Shown: one piece after another, positions 48,656 through 57,565 of the stretch
Numbering within the stretch: the first letter of the stretch is position 1
Layout: each line of letters opens with the position of its first letter
Program-made: the position numbers and the translations under genes
From: Blastococcus sp. CPCC 205250
GTDB taxonomy: Bacteria > Actinomycetota > Actinomycetes > Mycobacteriales > Geodermatophilaceae
Assembly (NCBI RefSeq): GCF_019799925.1
Contig: NZ_JABGCG010000005.1
Span: forward strand, 168,318 to 232,317
Direction: 5' to 3'
Length of the DNA stretch: 64,000 nt
Notes under the pieces: model-generated
The model's input: only the letters and a program-made list of their open reading frames with translations
Told to the model about the DNA's origin: nothing
Database searches by the model: none

Positions 48656-49738
48656 GTGAGCACGGAGGAGCCATCGGACGCGCCCGGCGCGACCGTCGAG
48701 GCGCTCGATGAGGACGACGCGCCGCACGCCCGTCGAGGCGGCCTCCGCCGGACCCTGCTGGGTGTCGGCGTCCTGGCGCTGGTGCTCGCCGTCCTGACCG
48801 GTGGTGGCATCTGGTTCCTGACCGACCGGTACGCCGGCAACATCGACCGGGTCGCGGACGTCTTCGACGACCTGGACGAGGAGTCGCGACCAGCAGCACC
48901 CACGCCGCAACAGCCGACCGCCGAGGCTCCGGTCACCTTCCTCCTGGTCGGCACCGACACCCGGGAGACCACCGACGAGGGCGTTGCCGCGGGCGGGCGC
49001 TCGGACGCGATCATGATCGCCCGCTTCTCCGGCGATCGTGCGCACGCCCAGCTCGTCTCGATCCCACGCGACTCCTGGGTGGACATCCCCGGCCACGGCA
49101 GGAACAAGATCAACGCGGCGTACGCCTTCGGCGGGCCGACCCTCCTGATCCAGACCATCGAGCAGCTCACCGGCGTCCGGATCGACCACTACGTGACCAT
49201 CGACTTCCAGGGGATCACCCAGGTGACCGACGACCTGGGTGGTGTGGACGTCGTCGTGGCGGAGGAGACCAGCAACGGTCCGTACACCTGGCCGGCCGGG
49301 GTCAACCACCTCGACGGCGACCAGGCCCGCTGGTACCTGGGGCAGCGTTACGGCCTAGAGGGCGGCGACTTCGACCGGGTCCGGCGCCAGCAGCAGTTCC
49401 TCAGGGCCATGTTCACCCAGCTGTTCAGCAGCGACACGTTCACCGACCCGGGCCGGCTCGACGCCGCCCTGCGTGCCGTGACGAACGCGGTGGCGGTCGA
49501 CGACACGCTGAGCAACACCGACCTGCTGTCGCTGGCGTACTCGCTGCGGAGCTTGCGCCCCGAGAACGTCATCTCCTTCACCGCGCCCGTGCTCGGTACC
49601 GGCCGGGAGGGTACGGCGAGTGTCGTCTACCTCGACAGCGTGACCGGCGAGCGCATGTGGAACTACCTGCGCAGCGACTCGCTCGGCGCGAACGCCGACG
49701 AGTTCGGCAGCCAGGCCCTGCCGGAGGTGCCGCGCTGA
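48656..49738 (+). CDS. LytR-CpsA-Psr (LCP) family glycopolymer ligase
   Basis: 360 residues from GTG 48656, RBS GACGGGGG. Acidic cytoplasmic tail, one helix (TLLGVGVLALVLAVLTGGGIWFL), then the LCP domain: VTFLLVGTDTRETTDEG, RSDAIMIARFSGD, LVSIPRDSWVDIPGHG, KINAAYAFGGPTLLIQTIEQ and RVRRQQQFLRAM. The Arg and Asp residues that bind the polyprenyl pyrophosphate are present. LCP enzymes attach lipid-linked glycopolymers to peptidoglycan, so this is a candidate for anchoring the polysaccharides made here. It converges with the second LMW-PTP. Confidence 0.93.
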   Translation: MSTEEPSDAPGATVEALDEDDAPHARRGGLRRTLLGVGVLALVLAVLTGGGIWFLTDRYAGNIDRVADVFDDLDEESRPAAPTPQQPTAEAPVTFLLVGTDTRETTDEGVAAGGRSDAIMIARFSGDRAHAQLVSIPRDSWVDIPGHGRNKINAAYAFGGPTLLIQTIEQLTGVRIDHYVTIDFQGITQVTDDLGGVDVVVAEETSNGPYTWPAGVNHLDGDQARWYLGQRYGLEGGDFDRVRRQQQFLRAMFTQLFSSDTFTDPGRLDAALRAVTNAVAVDDTLSNTDLLSLAYSLRSLRPENVISFTAPVLGTGREGTASVVYLDSVTGERMWNYLRSDSLGANADEFGSQALPEVPR

Positions 49739-49753
49739 CGGCTCGCGCCGACG

Positions 49754-50389
49754 TCAGGCCGCGCTGGGGTCACCCTCAGCACCGAGAGGAGGGTGCAGGG
49801 CGGCGATGCGGGCGAGGAGCGGGATGAGCGCCTCGGCGATGGCGGCCCCGACTTCTTCGTGCACCTCCACGGGCTGACCGATGGGGTCCCGGATGTCGTC
49901 CTCGGCGCCTGCCGGCCGGCGCGAACGAGCGGTGTTCATCTCCTGCACGACGGAGCGCGCCCGGTCGGCGAGCCCCTCCCCCGGCAGGTCCGTCTCCTCC
50001 AGCAGCCCAGCGAGGGCGCCGGCCTCGCGGAGGGTGAAGGTGCGCGAGAGCGCTCGCGGGGCGAGCTCGAGCACCCGGCGCCGATGGGCGCGGGTCAGTG
50101 TCAGCGTCAGGTCGGCGTCGATGGCCATGTCGTCGACGAGCTGCCGGGCCACGAAGCCGGCCGGATCGCCACCGTAGCCCTGCAGGACGAGCGCGCTGTC
50201 GGGGTGCATGGCCGAGCCGACGACGGCGCCGACGCCGGCGCTGGTCAGCCGGACCAGGTGCGCGTCGTCGCCCAGCCGGTCGTCGAGGTAGGCACGACCG
50301 AGCCGCTCCGCCAGCGCTGATCGGCAGATGTTGCCCGTGCACACCAGGAGCACGGTGAAGACCGGCTCGGGCGACCAGTGACGGGACAT
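49754..50389 (-). CDS. Low-molecular-weight protein-tyrosine phosphatase
   Basis: 211 residues from ATG 50389. VLLVCTGNICRSALAERL holds the catalytic loop and EDDIRDPIGQPVEVHEEV the acid Asp. It shares with 47931 the inserted region APRALSRTFTLREAGALAGL, so the two are paralogues. It lies 47 bases downstream of a sugar transferase on the same strand, suggesting a transferase-phosphatase operon. Probable targets are a BY-kinase or the sugar transferase. Confidence 0.9.
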   Translation of the reverse strand: MSRHWSPEPVFTVLLVCTGNICRSALAERLGRAYLDDRLGDDAHLVRLTSAGVGAVVGSAMHPDSALVLQGYGGDPAGFVARQLVDDMAIDADLTLTLTRAHRRRVLELAPRALSRTFTLREAGALAGLLEETDLPGEGLADRARSVVQEMNTARSRRPAGAEDDIRDPIGQPVEVHEEVGAAIAEALIPLLARIAALHPPLGAEGDPSAA

Positions 50390-50436
50390 CGGCTCATTCT
50401 GCGGTCGGCGCGTCACAGCGACACGCCGAAGGGCGG

Positions 50437-51954
50437 TCAGTAGGCGCCGCTGCCCCGAAGGACGGCACCGGCCGTCTTCCACAGGATCATGAAGTCGAAG
50501 GCCAGGGACCAGTTCTCGACGTAGCGGACGTCGATGCGCACCGAGTCGTCCCACGAGAGGTCCGAGCGGCCACTCACCTGCCAGAGACCGGTCAGGCCGG
50601 GCTTGACCAGGAAGCGGCGGTGCATGTCGTAGCCGTACTTCTCGACCTCGCGCTGCAGCGGCGGGCGGGGTCCGACGAGGGACATGTCGCCCTTCACCAC
50701 GTTGATGAGCTGGGGCAGCTCGTCGATCGAGAACCGGCGCAGCACCCGCCCGACCCGGGTGACCCGCGGGTCTGCCTTCTGCTTGAAGAGCACACCGTTG
50801 CCGTCGTTGCCGCTACTGGCGGCCAGGGCGTCGACCATCCGGTCGGCGTCCACGACCATGCTGCGGAACTTGAGCATCGAGAAGGTCCGACCGTCGCGGC
50901 CCACCCGCTCCTGCGGGAAGAACACTGGCCCGCGGCTGGTCACGGCGACCGCCAGAGCGACGCCCAGCAGGAGCGGTGCGAGGAACAGCAGGCCCAGCGA
51001 CGCACTCGTGCGGTCGAAGGTCTCCTTGGTCAGCCGGCGGATGCCCCTGAGCTCGGGGCGCTCCATGTGCAGCAGCGGCAGTCCGCAGACCGGGCGGATG
51101 CGCACCCGCGGCCCGACGATCTCCGTGACAGCGGGGGCGAGCAGGAGCTCGGCGTCGGTGTCCTCGAGCTCCCAGCCTAGGCGGCGCAGCGCCGGCCCGT
51201 CCAGCTCCGGGCAGGGGAGCACGGCAACGGTGTCGACCTCGTACGCCTTGACCACCTCGGCCACCTCGGTCAGGTCGCCGAGGACCGGCAGGCCGTGGAA
51301 GGCATCCTTCCGCTCGTCGTGCTGCCCGGAGGGCAGGCAGCAGCCGATGACCCGATAGCCGTGGAAGGCCTCGCGATCGAGCTGCTCGTCCAGGGCTCCG
51401 ACGCCGCCACGGTGGCCGACCAGGATGGTCGTCTGCATCCGCTGGCCGTGCCGGCGAGCACGGTGCAGCGCCTTCCGTTGTGCGTACCGCGCGGCGAGCG
51501 TGAGTACGGTCGCCAGCGGCAACGCGAGGACGACGAAGCCGCGGGCGACGTCGAGCTGGAACGCCCAGGACACGGTGCCGACCGCCGCCAGCATCATGAC
51601 GGCCGCGAATGCGACCCGGCGGAACTCCTCCGGCCCCACCCACAGGAAGCGCTGCTCGTAGGCCCTAGCGACGAGCATGGCGAGCACCCACACGGCTGGC
51701 AGCAGCACCGCCACGAGGAAGGGAACACGCTGGACCGCAGCGCCCTCGGCCGGGCTGAACCGGACCAGGTAACCGACACAGGCGGCCAGCCCGGCCATCA
51801 CCGCATCGACGCCGATCAAGCGACGGACGTAGGCACCGCGCCAGGCACGCCGAGCGGTCGTCCCCTCGCCGCGCAGGCGCGGGGCGACGAAGCCCCATCC
51901 GCGGGTACGGACGATCTCCGGTTGACGAACCGCTTCGTCACGCGTGACAGCCAT
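50437..51954 (-). CDS. Polyprenyl glycosylphosphotransferase (sugar transferase)
   Basis: 505 residues from ATG 51954. Membrane part (VDAVMAGLAACVGYLVRFSP; LVAVLLPAVWVLAMLVARAY), middle domain (TTILVGHRGGVGALDEQLDR), then FFPQERVGRDGRTFSMLKFR, RFSIDELPQLINVVKGDMSL, VGPRPPLQREVEKYG, KPGLTGLWQVSGRSDLSW and VRYVENWSLAFDFMILWKT. It starts a repeat unit on undecaprenyl phosphate. Near-identical blocks with 34701-36188 indicate a duplicated gene and the same probable sugar. Confidence 0.94.
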   Translation of the reverse strand: MAVTRDEAVRQPEIVRTRGWGFVAPRLRGEGTTARRAWRGAYVRRLIGVDAVMAGLAACVGYLVRFSPAEGAAVQRVPFLVAVLLPAVWVLAMLVARAYEQRFLWVGPEEFRRVAFAAVMMLAAVGTVSWAFQLDVARGFVVLALPLATVLTLAARYAQRKALHRARRHGQRMQTTILVGHRGGVGALDEQLDREAFHGYRVIGCCLPSGQHDERKDAFHGLPVLGDLTEVAEVVKAYEVDTVAVLPCPELDGPALRRLGWELEDTDAELLLAPAVTEIVGPRVRIRPVCGLPLLHMERPELRGIRRLTKETFDRTSASLGLLFLAPLLLGVALAVAVTSRGPVFFPQERVGRDGRTFSMLKFRSMVVDADRMVDALAASSGNDGNGVLFKQKADPRVTRVGRVLRRFSIDELPQLINVVKGDMSLVGPRPPLQREVEKYGYDMHRRFLVKPGLTGLWQVSGRSDLSWDDSVRIDVRYVENWSLAFDFMILWKTAGAVLRGSGAY

Positions 51955-52067
51955 GGAAAGAGACGCACCCCCGTGCGAATGACAGCCGCGCCGACTCGAG
52001 GATGGCGACGGAAGGCTGATCCTGCGACTTGACTCGGCAAACTTCAGCGTTCAACCGGCACGAAGGA

Positions 52068-52095
52068 GGTTACGGACCTGTCACGTTTGCGCAAG
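52068..52095 (-). promoter_or_regulatory. Candidate promoter for the 51954 sugar transferase
   Basis: On the minus strand, TTGCGC (complement of 52090-52095), a 16-base spacer and TAACCT (complement of 52068-52073). It would give a leader of about 105 bases. Both boxes are close to actinobacterial housekeeping consensus. The rest of 51955-52148 shows no gene. Confidence 0.5.
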
Positions 52096-52148
52096 GGCAA
52101 GAGTGGAGTCAGTCGAGTCACACCGGCCTCGAAAGGTCGCGCCGATGC

Positions 52149-53468
52149 TCAGCCCGCCCGCCGCCCGAGAGCTCGGTAGGTCCACCCGGCTTCGGTCCAG
52201 GCCGTGCGACTCAGCGCGTTGCGACCGTCCAGCACCCGCTTCTGCGCCACCACCTCGCCGAAGGCACGCGGGTCGAGGTCTAGGTATTGCTTCCACTCCG
52301 TCAGTACCAGGACGACGTCGGCACGGTCGGCGGCCTCCTCGGCCGTGTCGGCGTAGTCGAGTTGAGGCCACTGCCGTCGGGAGTTCTCGATCGCAGCCGG
52401 ATCGGTCACGCGGACGACGGCACCCTGCAACTGCAGCTGCGCGGCGACGTTGAGTGCCGGGGAGTCGCGGATGTCGTCGGAGTCGGGCTTGAAGGCAGCC
52501 CCGAGTACGGCCACGCGCTTGCCGAGCAGCGACCCGTCGCAGACCTCCCGGGTCAGCTCCACCATGCGGATCCGCCGGCGCATGTTGATGTTGTCGACCT
52601 CGCGCAGGAATGTCAGTGCCTGGTCCGCACCGAGTTCACCCGCCCGCGCCATGAAGGCACGGATGTCCTTGGGCAGACAGCCGCCACCGAAGCCGAGACC
52701 GGCGTTGAGGAACTTGCGGCCGATCCGGTCGTCGTAGCCGATCGCGTCGGCCAACAGCTTCACGTCGGCGCCGGTGGCCTCGCAGAGCTCCGCCATGGCG
52801 TTGATGAAGCTGATCTTCGTGGCGAGGAAGCTGTTGGCTGCCGTCTTCACCATCTCGGCGGTGGCGTAATCGGCGGTCACCTTCGGCGTTCCGCGTTCGA
52901 CGATGGGCGCATAGACCTCGTCGAGCATGCGCTCGGCCACCTCGGCCGCTCCGCTGGCTGGAAGTCCGTAGACGAGGCGATCAGGGTGCAACGTGTCCTG
53001 AACAGCGAACCCCTCCCGCAAGAACTCAGGGTTCCAAGCCAGGATCGCGCCGGGGACCTTCTCCCCCACCATCTCGGCTAACCGTGCCGCAGTCCCGACA
53101 GGAACCGTGGACTTGCCGGCTACCAACTCGCCGGCCTGCAGCACTTGGAGCAGGGATTCGGTCGCGGCCTCCACGTAGCGGAGGTCGGCCGCGTTCTCAC
53201 CCCGCTTCTGCGGCGTACCGACGCAGACGAAGTGCACCTGCGCGCCGGAAGCGTCGGACATGTCGGTGCTGAAACGCAACCGACCCGTAGCGAGTGTCCG
53301 CTGGAGGAGCTCCTCGAAGCCGGGCTCGTAGAAGGGTGCTCGCGCCTCGCGCAGTGAGGCGATCTTCGGCTCATCGACGTCGATGCCGACGACCTCGTGC
53401 CCCAACTCCGCCATGGAGGCCGCGTGAACCGCGCCGAGGTAGCCGCAGCCGATCACCGAGATCCGCAT
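52149..53468 (-). CDS. ugd: UDP-glucose 6-dehydrogenase
   Basis: 439 residues from ATG 53468. NAD-binding VIGCGYLGAVHAASMAELGH, FVCVGTPQKRGENAADLRY, LVAGKSTVPVGTAARL, NPEFLREGFAVQD, VKTAANSFLATKISFINA and the catalytic Cys in GFGGGCLPKDIRAF. LGAAFKPDSDDIRDSPAL starts the C-terminal domain. It oxidises UDP-glucose to UDP-glucuronate in two steps, giving an acidic sugar for the polymers. It is a single minus-strand gene followed upstream by the small CxC protein gene. Confidence 0.96.
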   Translation of the reverse strand: MRISVIGCGYLGAVHAASMAELGHEVVGIDVDEPKIASLREARAPFYEPGFEELLQRTLATGRLRFSTDMSDASGAQVHFVCVGTPQKRGENAADLRYVEAATESLLQVLQAGELVAGKSTVPVGTAARLAEMVGEKVPGAILAWNPEFLREGFAVQDTLHPDRLVYGLPASGAAEVAERMLDEVYAPIVERGTPKVTADYATAEMVKTAANSFLATKISFINAMAELCEATGADVKLLADAIGYDDRIGRKFLNAGLGFGGGCLPKDIRAFMARAGELGADQALTFLREVDNINMRRRIRMVELTREVCDGSLLGKRVAVLGAAFKPDSDDIRDSPALNVAAQLQLQGAVVRVTDPAAIENSRRQWPQLDYADTAEEAADRADVVLVLTEWKQYLDLDPRAFGEVVAQKRVLDGRNALSRTAWTEAGWTYRALGRRAG

Positions 53469-53576
53469 CGTCCACCCCTCACGCCACTCGCGTCACCTCG
53501 ACAATGAAGTGGATCACGCGCCCAGTGGCGGCGCTCGGCGAGGTCGCCGACTCACCCTGTAGGGGGGAGATGAGCG

Positions 53577-53714
53577 TCAGAGGCCAGGGCGGACCTGTCC
53601 ACACCGACAGGCATAGAGGCTCGAGCCACTGAACGGGTCATCGCCCGTCCACCGGAAGGCGTGCTGGTGACCGAGCCCCCTGGGCTGGGCGGCGCCGCGC
53701 CCCGCGCGGATCAC
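53577..53714 (-). CDS. Small CxC-motif protein, paralogue of 22929-23081
   Basis: 45 residues if started at GTG 53714. The conserved end is HQHAFRWTGDDPFSGSSLYA followed by CRCGQVRPGL. It aligns with the other copy at FRW-G-PF-G-S-Y-CxCGQ-R. An open frame extends further upstream but the N-terminal part is not conserved, so the start is unsure. The shared core in two distant intergenic places, each beside a nucleotide-sugar gene (galE, ugd), supports a real short gene. Function unknown; possible metal-binding peptide. Confidence 0.55.
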   Translation of the reverse strand: MIRAGRGAAQPRGLGHQHAFRWTGDDPFSGSSLYACRCGQVRPGL

Positions 53715-54280
53715 GGAGCCCAGGAGCACCTGCTGCAGCGACTCGATCATGGACGAAAGTGTGCTCACCAGACAGCAGGCAAGAAAGCGGTGGTGGCGCG
53801 CAAGCCACAGACGACATCCACCGTGCTCCAATGGTTCATTCGCGCTTTTCCCCGACAACCCCTCGTTCACTCACACGTTTCGTGGCCACGCGGGCGGGAA
53901 CGCCTGTTTGCGCCTGGCCGCTGCGCTGGAGCAACACCGCAACGGCCGACCGCTCCCCGAGGAGCGACCGCGACCTGGCTCTGGCTGGCCATCGTTGGCT
54001 GGGCGCTGCTGTCGGCGCCGAGCCCACTCGGCCACCGTTCAAGACGCATCGGCTCGGCGGCCACGACGCATCCCTATCCTCACCACCGCAGCGTGCACAC
54101 CCAACTCATCCGCCCCGCAGAATGAGTGTCCCCCGTCCTCCTCGCTCGAACCGGCTGATCGCCCACCCACTATGGCGTCATGACGCTCACCGGTGGCCAG
54201 CCTGGCACGCATCACGGTTGTGCAGAACCGCTGAGGCGAGCCCCGCGCCAGGCGTACTGCACTGACGGCGATCAGTCACT
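53715..54280. other. 566-base region without a recognised gene
   Basis: Several overlapping frames are open on both strands but none has a recognisable product or good start signals. The sequence is AT-richer than the left side of the window. CCGACAACCCCTCGTTCACTCACACG near 53855 is a possible regulatory patch. The promoter of the 54281 gene must lie at the right end, near GCGTACTGCACTGACGGCG (from 54251). Confidence 0.4.
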
Positions 54281-55900
54281 GTGACCGAGCATCACGTCCT
54301 CGCGCGGCTCAACTGGTGGCGCCGAGCGCTCACTCTTGCCACCCTGGCCGCTGTTCTAACGAGCGCCTCGCTCGCGGTCGACTACGACGTCCCGGATGCC
54401 ACGAGCGTTGTCAGCACTGAGTCCGCCGGGGTCACGCCCAGTGCCAACAAGCAATCAATCGTTCCCCGTCCGGCAGGCACAGGTGGTCGCGGCAGGACGG
54501 GAGCAGCGCCCACGGTCGGTCTCCCAACCCCAGAACCAACCGTCGCCCCCCCGCTGGCGCAGACGACGACGTTCACAGAGACGAGCAGCTTGCTGACTAA
54601 TCCTGGCATGGGATATCAGGGCTGGACCCAAGCAACGTCGCTGTTGAATCAGTCGACCGAGTATCGCCGCGGTGAGCATCCCCAGCAGGGCGGCTTCGAT
54701 TGGGAGACGCTCAATCCTAGGCAGGGAGAGTACGACTGGAGTCCCATCGACCAATTCCTCGCCGACTGCGCTCTCACCGGTCGCCAGGGATCTTTTCGGA
54801 TCTACACGATGAACGGCTATCCATATGGTACGAACCGCGTCCCCGAGTGGGTGAAGGCGTACGGCGGAGTCATTCGCGACACAGCCGAACTCGAGCCGGA
54901 CTACCGGAATCGGTCATACCAACAGCACTGGGGAACGTTCGTCGACGCTCTGGCGCAGCGCTACGACGGAGATCATCGAATCGCATTCATAGACATATCG
55001 GGATATGGTCTCTACAACGAGTGGCAGGCCAACGACCTCACGGACACCACCGACCCGGATGGTCTCGGACCCTCAATCGACGCTTCAGCACGCCGACACC
55101 TCATTCACATGTTCGTCGGCGGATCCGGCGATACTCGCGTCATCGAAAGCGACGGAGTATCGCCCGGCACGGCTACATACAGTCATGTCGGCTTCCAGCG
55201 AACGCAGCTGGTGATGCCGTACGGCGGACTATGGAGCAGCAGTCGCTACGTTGCCGCCCATTATCCGACCGTCGGCTTTCGCAACGACGCCCTGTTCTCC
55301 TCCGACGCCGAAATGCAGGACTTCCTGGCCATGGGCTTCGGGATCTCCGAAGTCTGGAGGACCGCGCCCGTCATATTCGAGGCGGTCGGCCCCCCGTCGC
55401 CGTCTTCTATAGCCACTGCTGCGACAACGCTTCGCGGGATGGGCGCGAGTATCGTTCATGAGAACGCCGTCATCCAAGACGCGCAGATGCTCAGCGAATT
55501 GATCAGGCCCCTTGGTTATCGATATCTGCCACTGTCAGCCACTACACCCACTATCGCGACCAGTGGTAGCTCACTCGCCGTTTCGAGCACTTGGACGAAC
55601 ACCGGCACAGCGCGTGCGTATCCCCGCATGGGACAGGACTTCACGCTGGCGTACGCGCTGGCGTCTCCGGACGGGACCATCGCCACGACGTGGCAGCTCG
55701 ACTATCCGGTCTCGGGGTGGCTTCCAGGCGAGCAACACGATGCACGGGACGTCCTACCGCTGCCTCGACTCGCCCCAGGCACCTACACCGTCCTGCTTGC
55801 GGTCGCTTCGCGAATCTCGGGTCAACGAATAAGCCTGCCGCTGGACACTCACCGCTCCGATCAGTGGTACGGCGTAGCGACGCTGAACATCTCCTCGTGA
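54281..55900 (+). CDS. Secreted glycosidase-like protein (DUF4832/DUF4874 type)
   Basis: 539 residues from GTG 54281. A signal-anchor (WRRALTLATLAAVLTSASLAV) and a Pro/Thr-rich linker precede the TIM-barrel part: LLTNPGMGYQGWTQATSLLN, then ETLNPRQGEYDWSPIDQFLA, RIAFIDISGYGLYNEWQAND (Glu in NEW as a likely acid/base) and LVMPYGGLWSSS. The later part IRPLGYRYLPLSAT opens a beta domain as in DUF4832 proteins (AWTNTGTARAYP-like). It resembles GH42/GH35-like barrels. Substrate unknown, but the neighbours imply an exopolysaccharide. AT-richer codons. Confidence 0.7.
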   Translation: MTEHHVLARLNWWRRALTLATLAAVLTSASLAVDYDVPDATSVVSTESAGVTPSANKQSIVPRPAGTGGRGRTGAAPTVGLPTPEPTVAPPLAQTTTFTETSSLLTNPGMGYQGWTQATSLLNQSTEYRRGEHPQQGGFDWETLNPRQGEYDWSPIDQFLADCALTGRQGSFRIYTMNGYPYGTNRVPEWVKAYGGVIRDTAELEPDYRNRSYQQHWGTFVDALAQRYDGDHRIAFIDISGYGLYNEWQANDLTDTTDPDGLGPSIDASARRHLIHMFVGGSGDTRVIESDGVSPGTATYSHVGFQRTQLVMPYGGLWSSSRYVAAHYPTVGFRNDALFSSDAEMQDFLAMGFGISEVWRTAPVIFEAVGPPSPSSIATAATTLRGMGASIVHENAVIQDAQMLSELIRPLGYRYLPLSATTPTIATSGSSLAVSSTWTNTGTARAYPRMGQDFTLAYALASPDGTIATTWQLDYPVSGWLPGEQHDARDVLPLPRLAPGTYTVLLAVASRISGQRISLPLDTHRSDQWYGVATLNISS

Positions 55901-56037
55901 GCGCATCGATTCAGGGAACCGCAGCCGCCCATGCTGGGAGTCACCGGTCCCCGCTCCGCCCGCAGCAGCCAAGAGCGGCCAGGCCCCGCCTCAGCCCTTC
56001 TCCGAGACCTCGCAAGCCTGGCACCCACGCTGCTCTG
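55901..56037. other. Convergent intergenic region, no terminator seen
   Basis: 137 bases between the glycosidase-like gene (plus) and the BY-kinase gene (minus). No perfect hairpin or gene was recognised. Confidence 0.3.
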
Positions 56038-57423
56038 CTACCGGCGCCTTCGCCCCCTCCTGGTCGGAACTTCAGCGCTGTAGCCGTGCCCGTATGCATA
56101 TGCAGACGCCAGGTCCGCCGTCGACGGCACCATGTTCAGGATCACTCCCAGCCGCTTGGCGCCCACGCGTTCAAGCGCCTGCGCTGCCAGGCCCAGCTGT
56201 TCCTTGTGCGTGACTCCGTAACGCACCGACAGCAGGACCCCGTCCACGAAGGGCGCTAAGCCGATGGCGTCCGCAACGGGCAGGAGCGGAGGTGCGTCGA
56301 CCAGGACGAAGTCATTGTCGTTGCGCAACTTGTCCAAGAGCGACGACATCTGACTCGACGCGAGGAGTTCACCCGGGTTGGGCGGAAGAGGTCCTGCTGC
56401 GACGACCCTCACACCCTTGTCGCCGAACGACTGAGCAACGTCAGCGAGAGTCGCCGATCCCGCCAGGATGTTCGTGAGCCCCACCCCGGCCACCATGCCT
56501 AGATACCTCGTCACCTTGGGCTTGCGGAGGTCTGCCTCGACGATGATGACCTGTTTGCCGGCGTCCGCAAGCGTCAGGGCCAGATTGATGGCCGTCGTCG
56601 TCTTTCCTTCCGATGGAAGACCACTCGACACCATGATTACCTTTGGCGGTTCATCCACGCTCAGGAACTGGAGGTTCGCCCGAAGTTGCCGGTAATCCTC
56701 CGTTGCTCGGTTCGCCTGAGAACGGTCAACGACATGAAATCTGTCGAGATGCCCGTCCCGCATGATCGTGCCGATGACTGGAGCGCCGCCGAGTTCGGCT
56801 GCCTCATCCGGATCCTTCACGGATCGGTCAAGAGCCCGTCGGGCCACAGTCAACGCCACACCCGCAAGCAGGCCAGCGCCCATCCCGATGCCCATGTTCC
56901 GGATCCAATCCGGCTCACTCGGCTCTTCAGGGACTTCTGGTGCGTCGCTGAGCGCGACACGTACCGACGACTCCTCGTCTCCGCCTGACCTTTCCAATTC
57001 CTGAACAAGGTCTACGAATTCAGTCGCCAGCGCTGCCGCCAGGTCCCGTGCCCCCTCAGGCGAGCGGTCGGTAACAAGCACCTCGATCAACACGGTGTCG
57101 GGCAGCGGCTCTGCCTCCACCGCCGCCTGCACTGTCTCTGCTGATCCAGTCAGGTCGAGCCGATCGACGACTCTTCCCGCGAGCTCCCGCCCAGCCAACA
57201 ACTCCGCGTACGACGCAACGCGTTGCTGCGCGAACTGACTGCCCTGGAAGACATCTGTCGTCGAGGCGGCGCCTGCAATGCTGACGAAGAACTGCATGTG
57301 CGACGTGTACAGGGGTGTGATCAATGCGCTGACCGCGCCTCCCGAGACCGTGCCCAACAGCGTCAGCAGGGCGACGACCCACCACAGGGCCCGCACCGAC
57401 GCCAAGACCGACCTCAGATCCAC
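56038..57423 (-). CDS. Wzz / BY-kinase fusion (polysaccharide co-polymerase, CpsD/Wzc-like)
   Basis: 461 residues from GTG 57423 (RBS GGAG). N-terminal Wzz unit: ALWWVVALLTLLGTVSGGAV, TSHMQFFVSI, DVFQGSQFAQQRVASYAELL, second helix near residue 180. Kinase domain: SSGLPSEGKTTTAINLA (complete P-loop), QVIIVEADLRKPKVTRYLGM (Walker A'), DFVLVDAPPLLPVADAIG (Walker B). The C-terminus has a small Tyr cluster (SAYAYGHGYS), the usual autophosphorylation site. It drives polymer length control by phosphorylation cycles with LMW-PTPs. Clear homologue of 28656, with an intact P-loop. Confidence 0.93.
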   Translation of the reverse strand: MDLRSVLASVRALWWVVALLTLLGTVSGGAVSALITPLYTSHMQFFVSIAGAASTTDVFQGSQFAQQRVASYAELLAGRELAGRVVDRLDLTGSAETVQAAVEAEPLPDTVLIEVLVTDRSPEGARDLAAALATEFVDLVQELERSGGDEESSVRVALSDAPEVPEEPSEPDWIRNMGIGMGAGLLAGVALTVARRALDRSVKDPDEAAELGGAPVIGTIMRDGHLDRFHVVDRSQANRATEDYRQLRANLQFLSVDEPPKVIMVSSGLPSEGKTTTAINLALTLADAGKQVIIVEADLRKPKVTRYLGMVAGVGLTNILAGSATLADVAQSFGDKGVRVVAAGPLPPNPGELLASSQMSSLLDKLRNDNDFVLVDAPPLLPVADAIGLAPFVDGVLLSVRYGVTHKEQLGLAAQALERVGAKRLGVILNMVPSTADLASAYAYGHGYSAEVPTRRGRRRR

Positions 57424-57565
57424 CGCACACTCCAATCGCCATGTGGCAGCACTGGGCTCCCGGCCGCAATTACTGTTCGTCTCGCAGCACCGCATGCTGC
57501 TCCGCAGGACCGGCCACGACGGACGCAGGCGGAGTGGCACGCGACCTGCTCCGAGGAGGAGCGAC

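Noticed and set aside
53661..54265. Several 140-170 residue open frames upstream of the glycosidase-like gene
   Set aside because: Overlapping frames on the same stretch with no family match or good start; none could be preferred.
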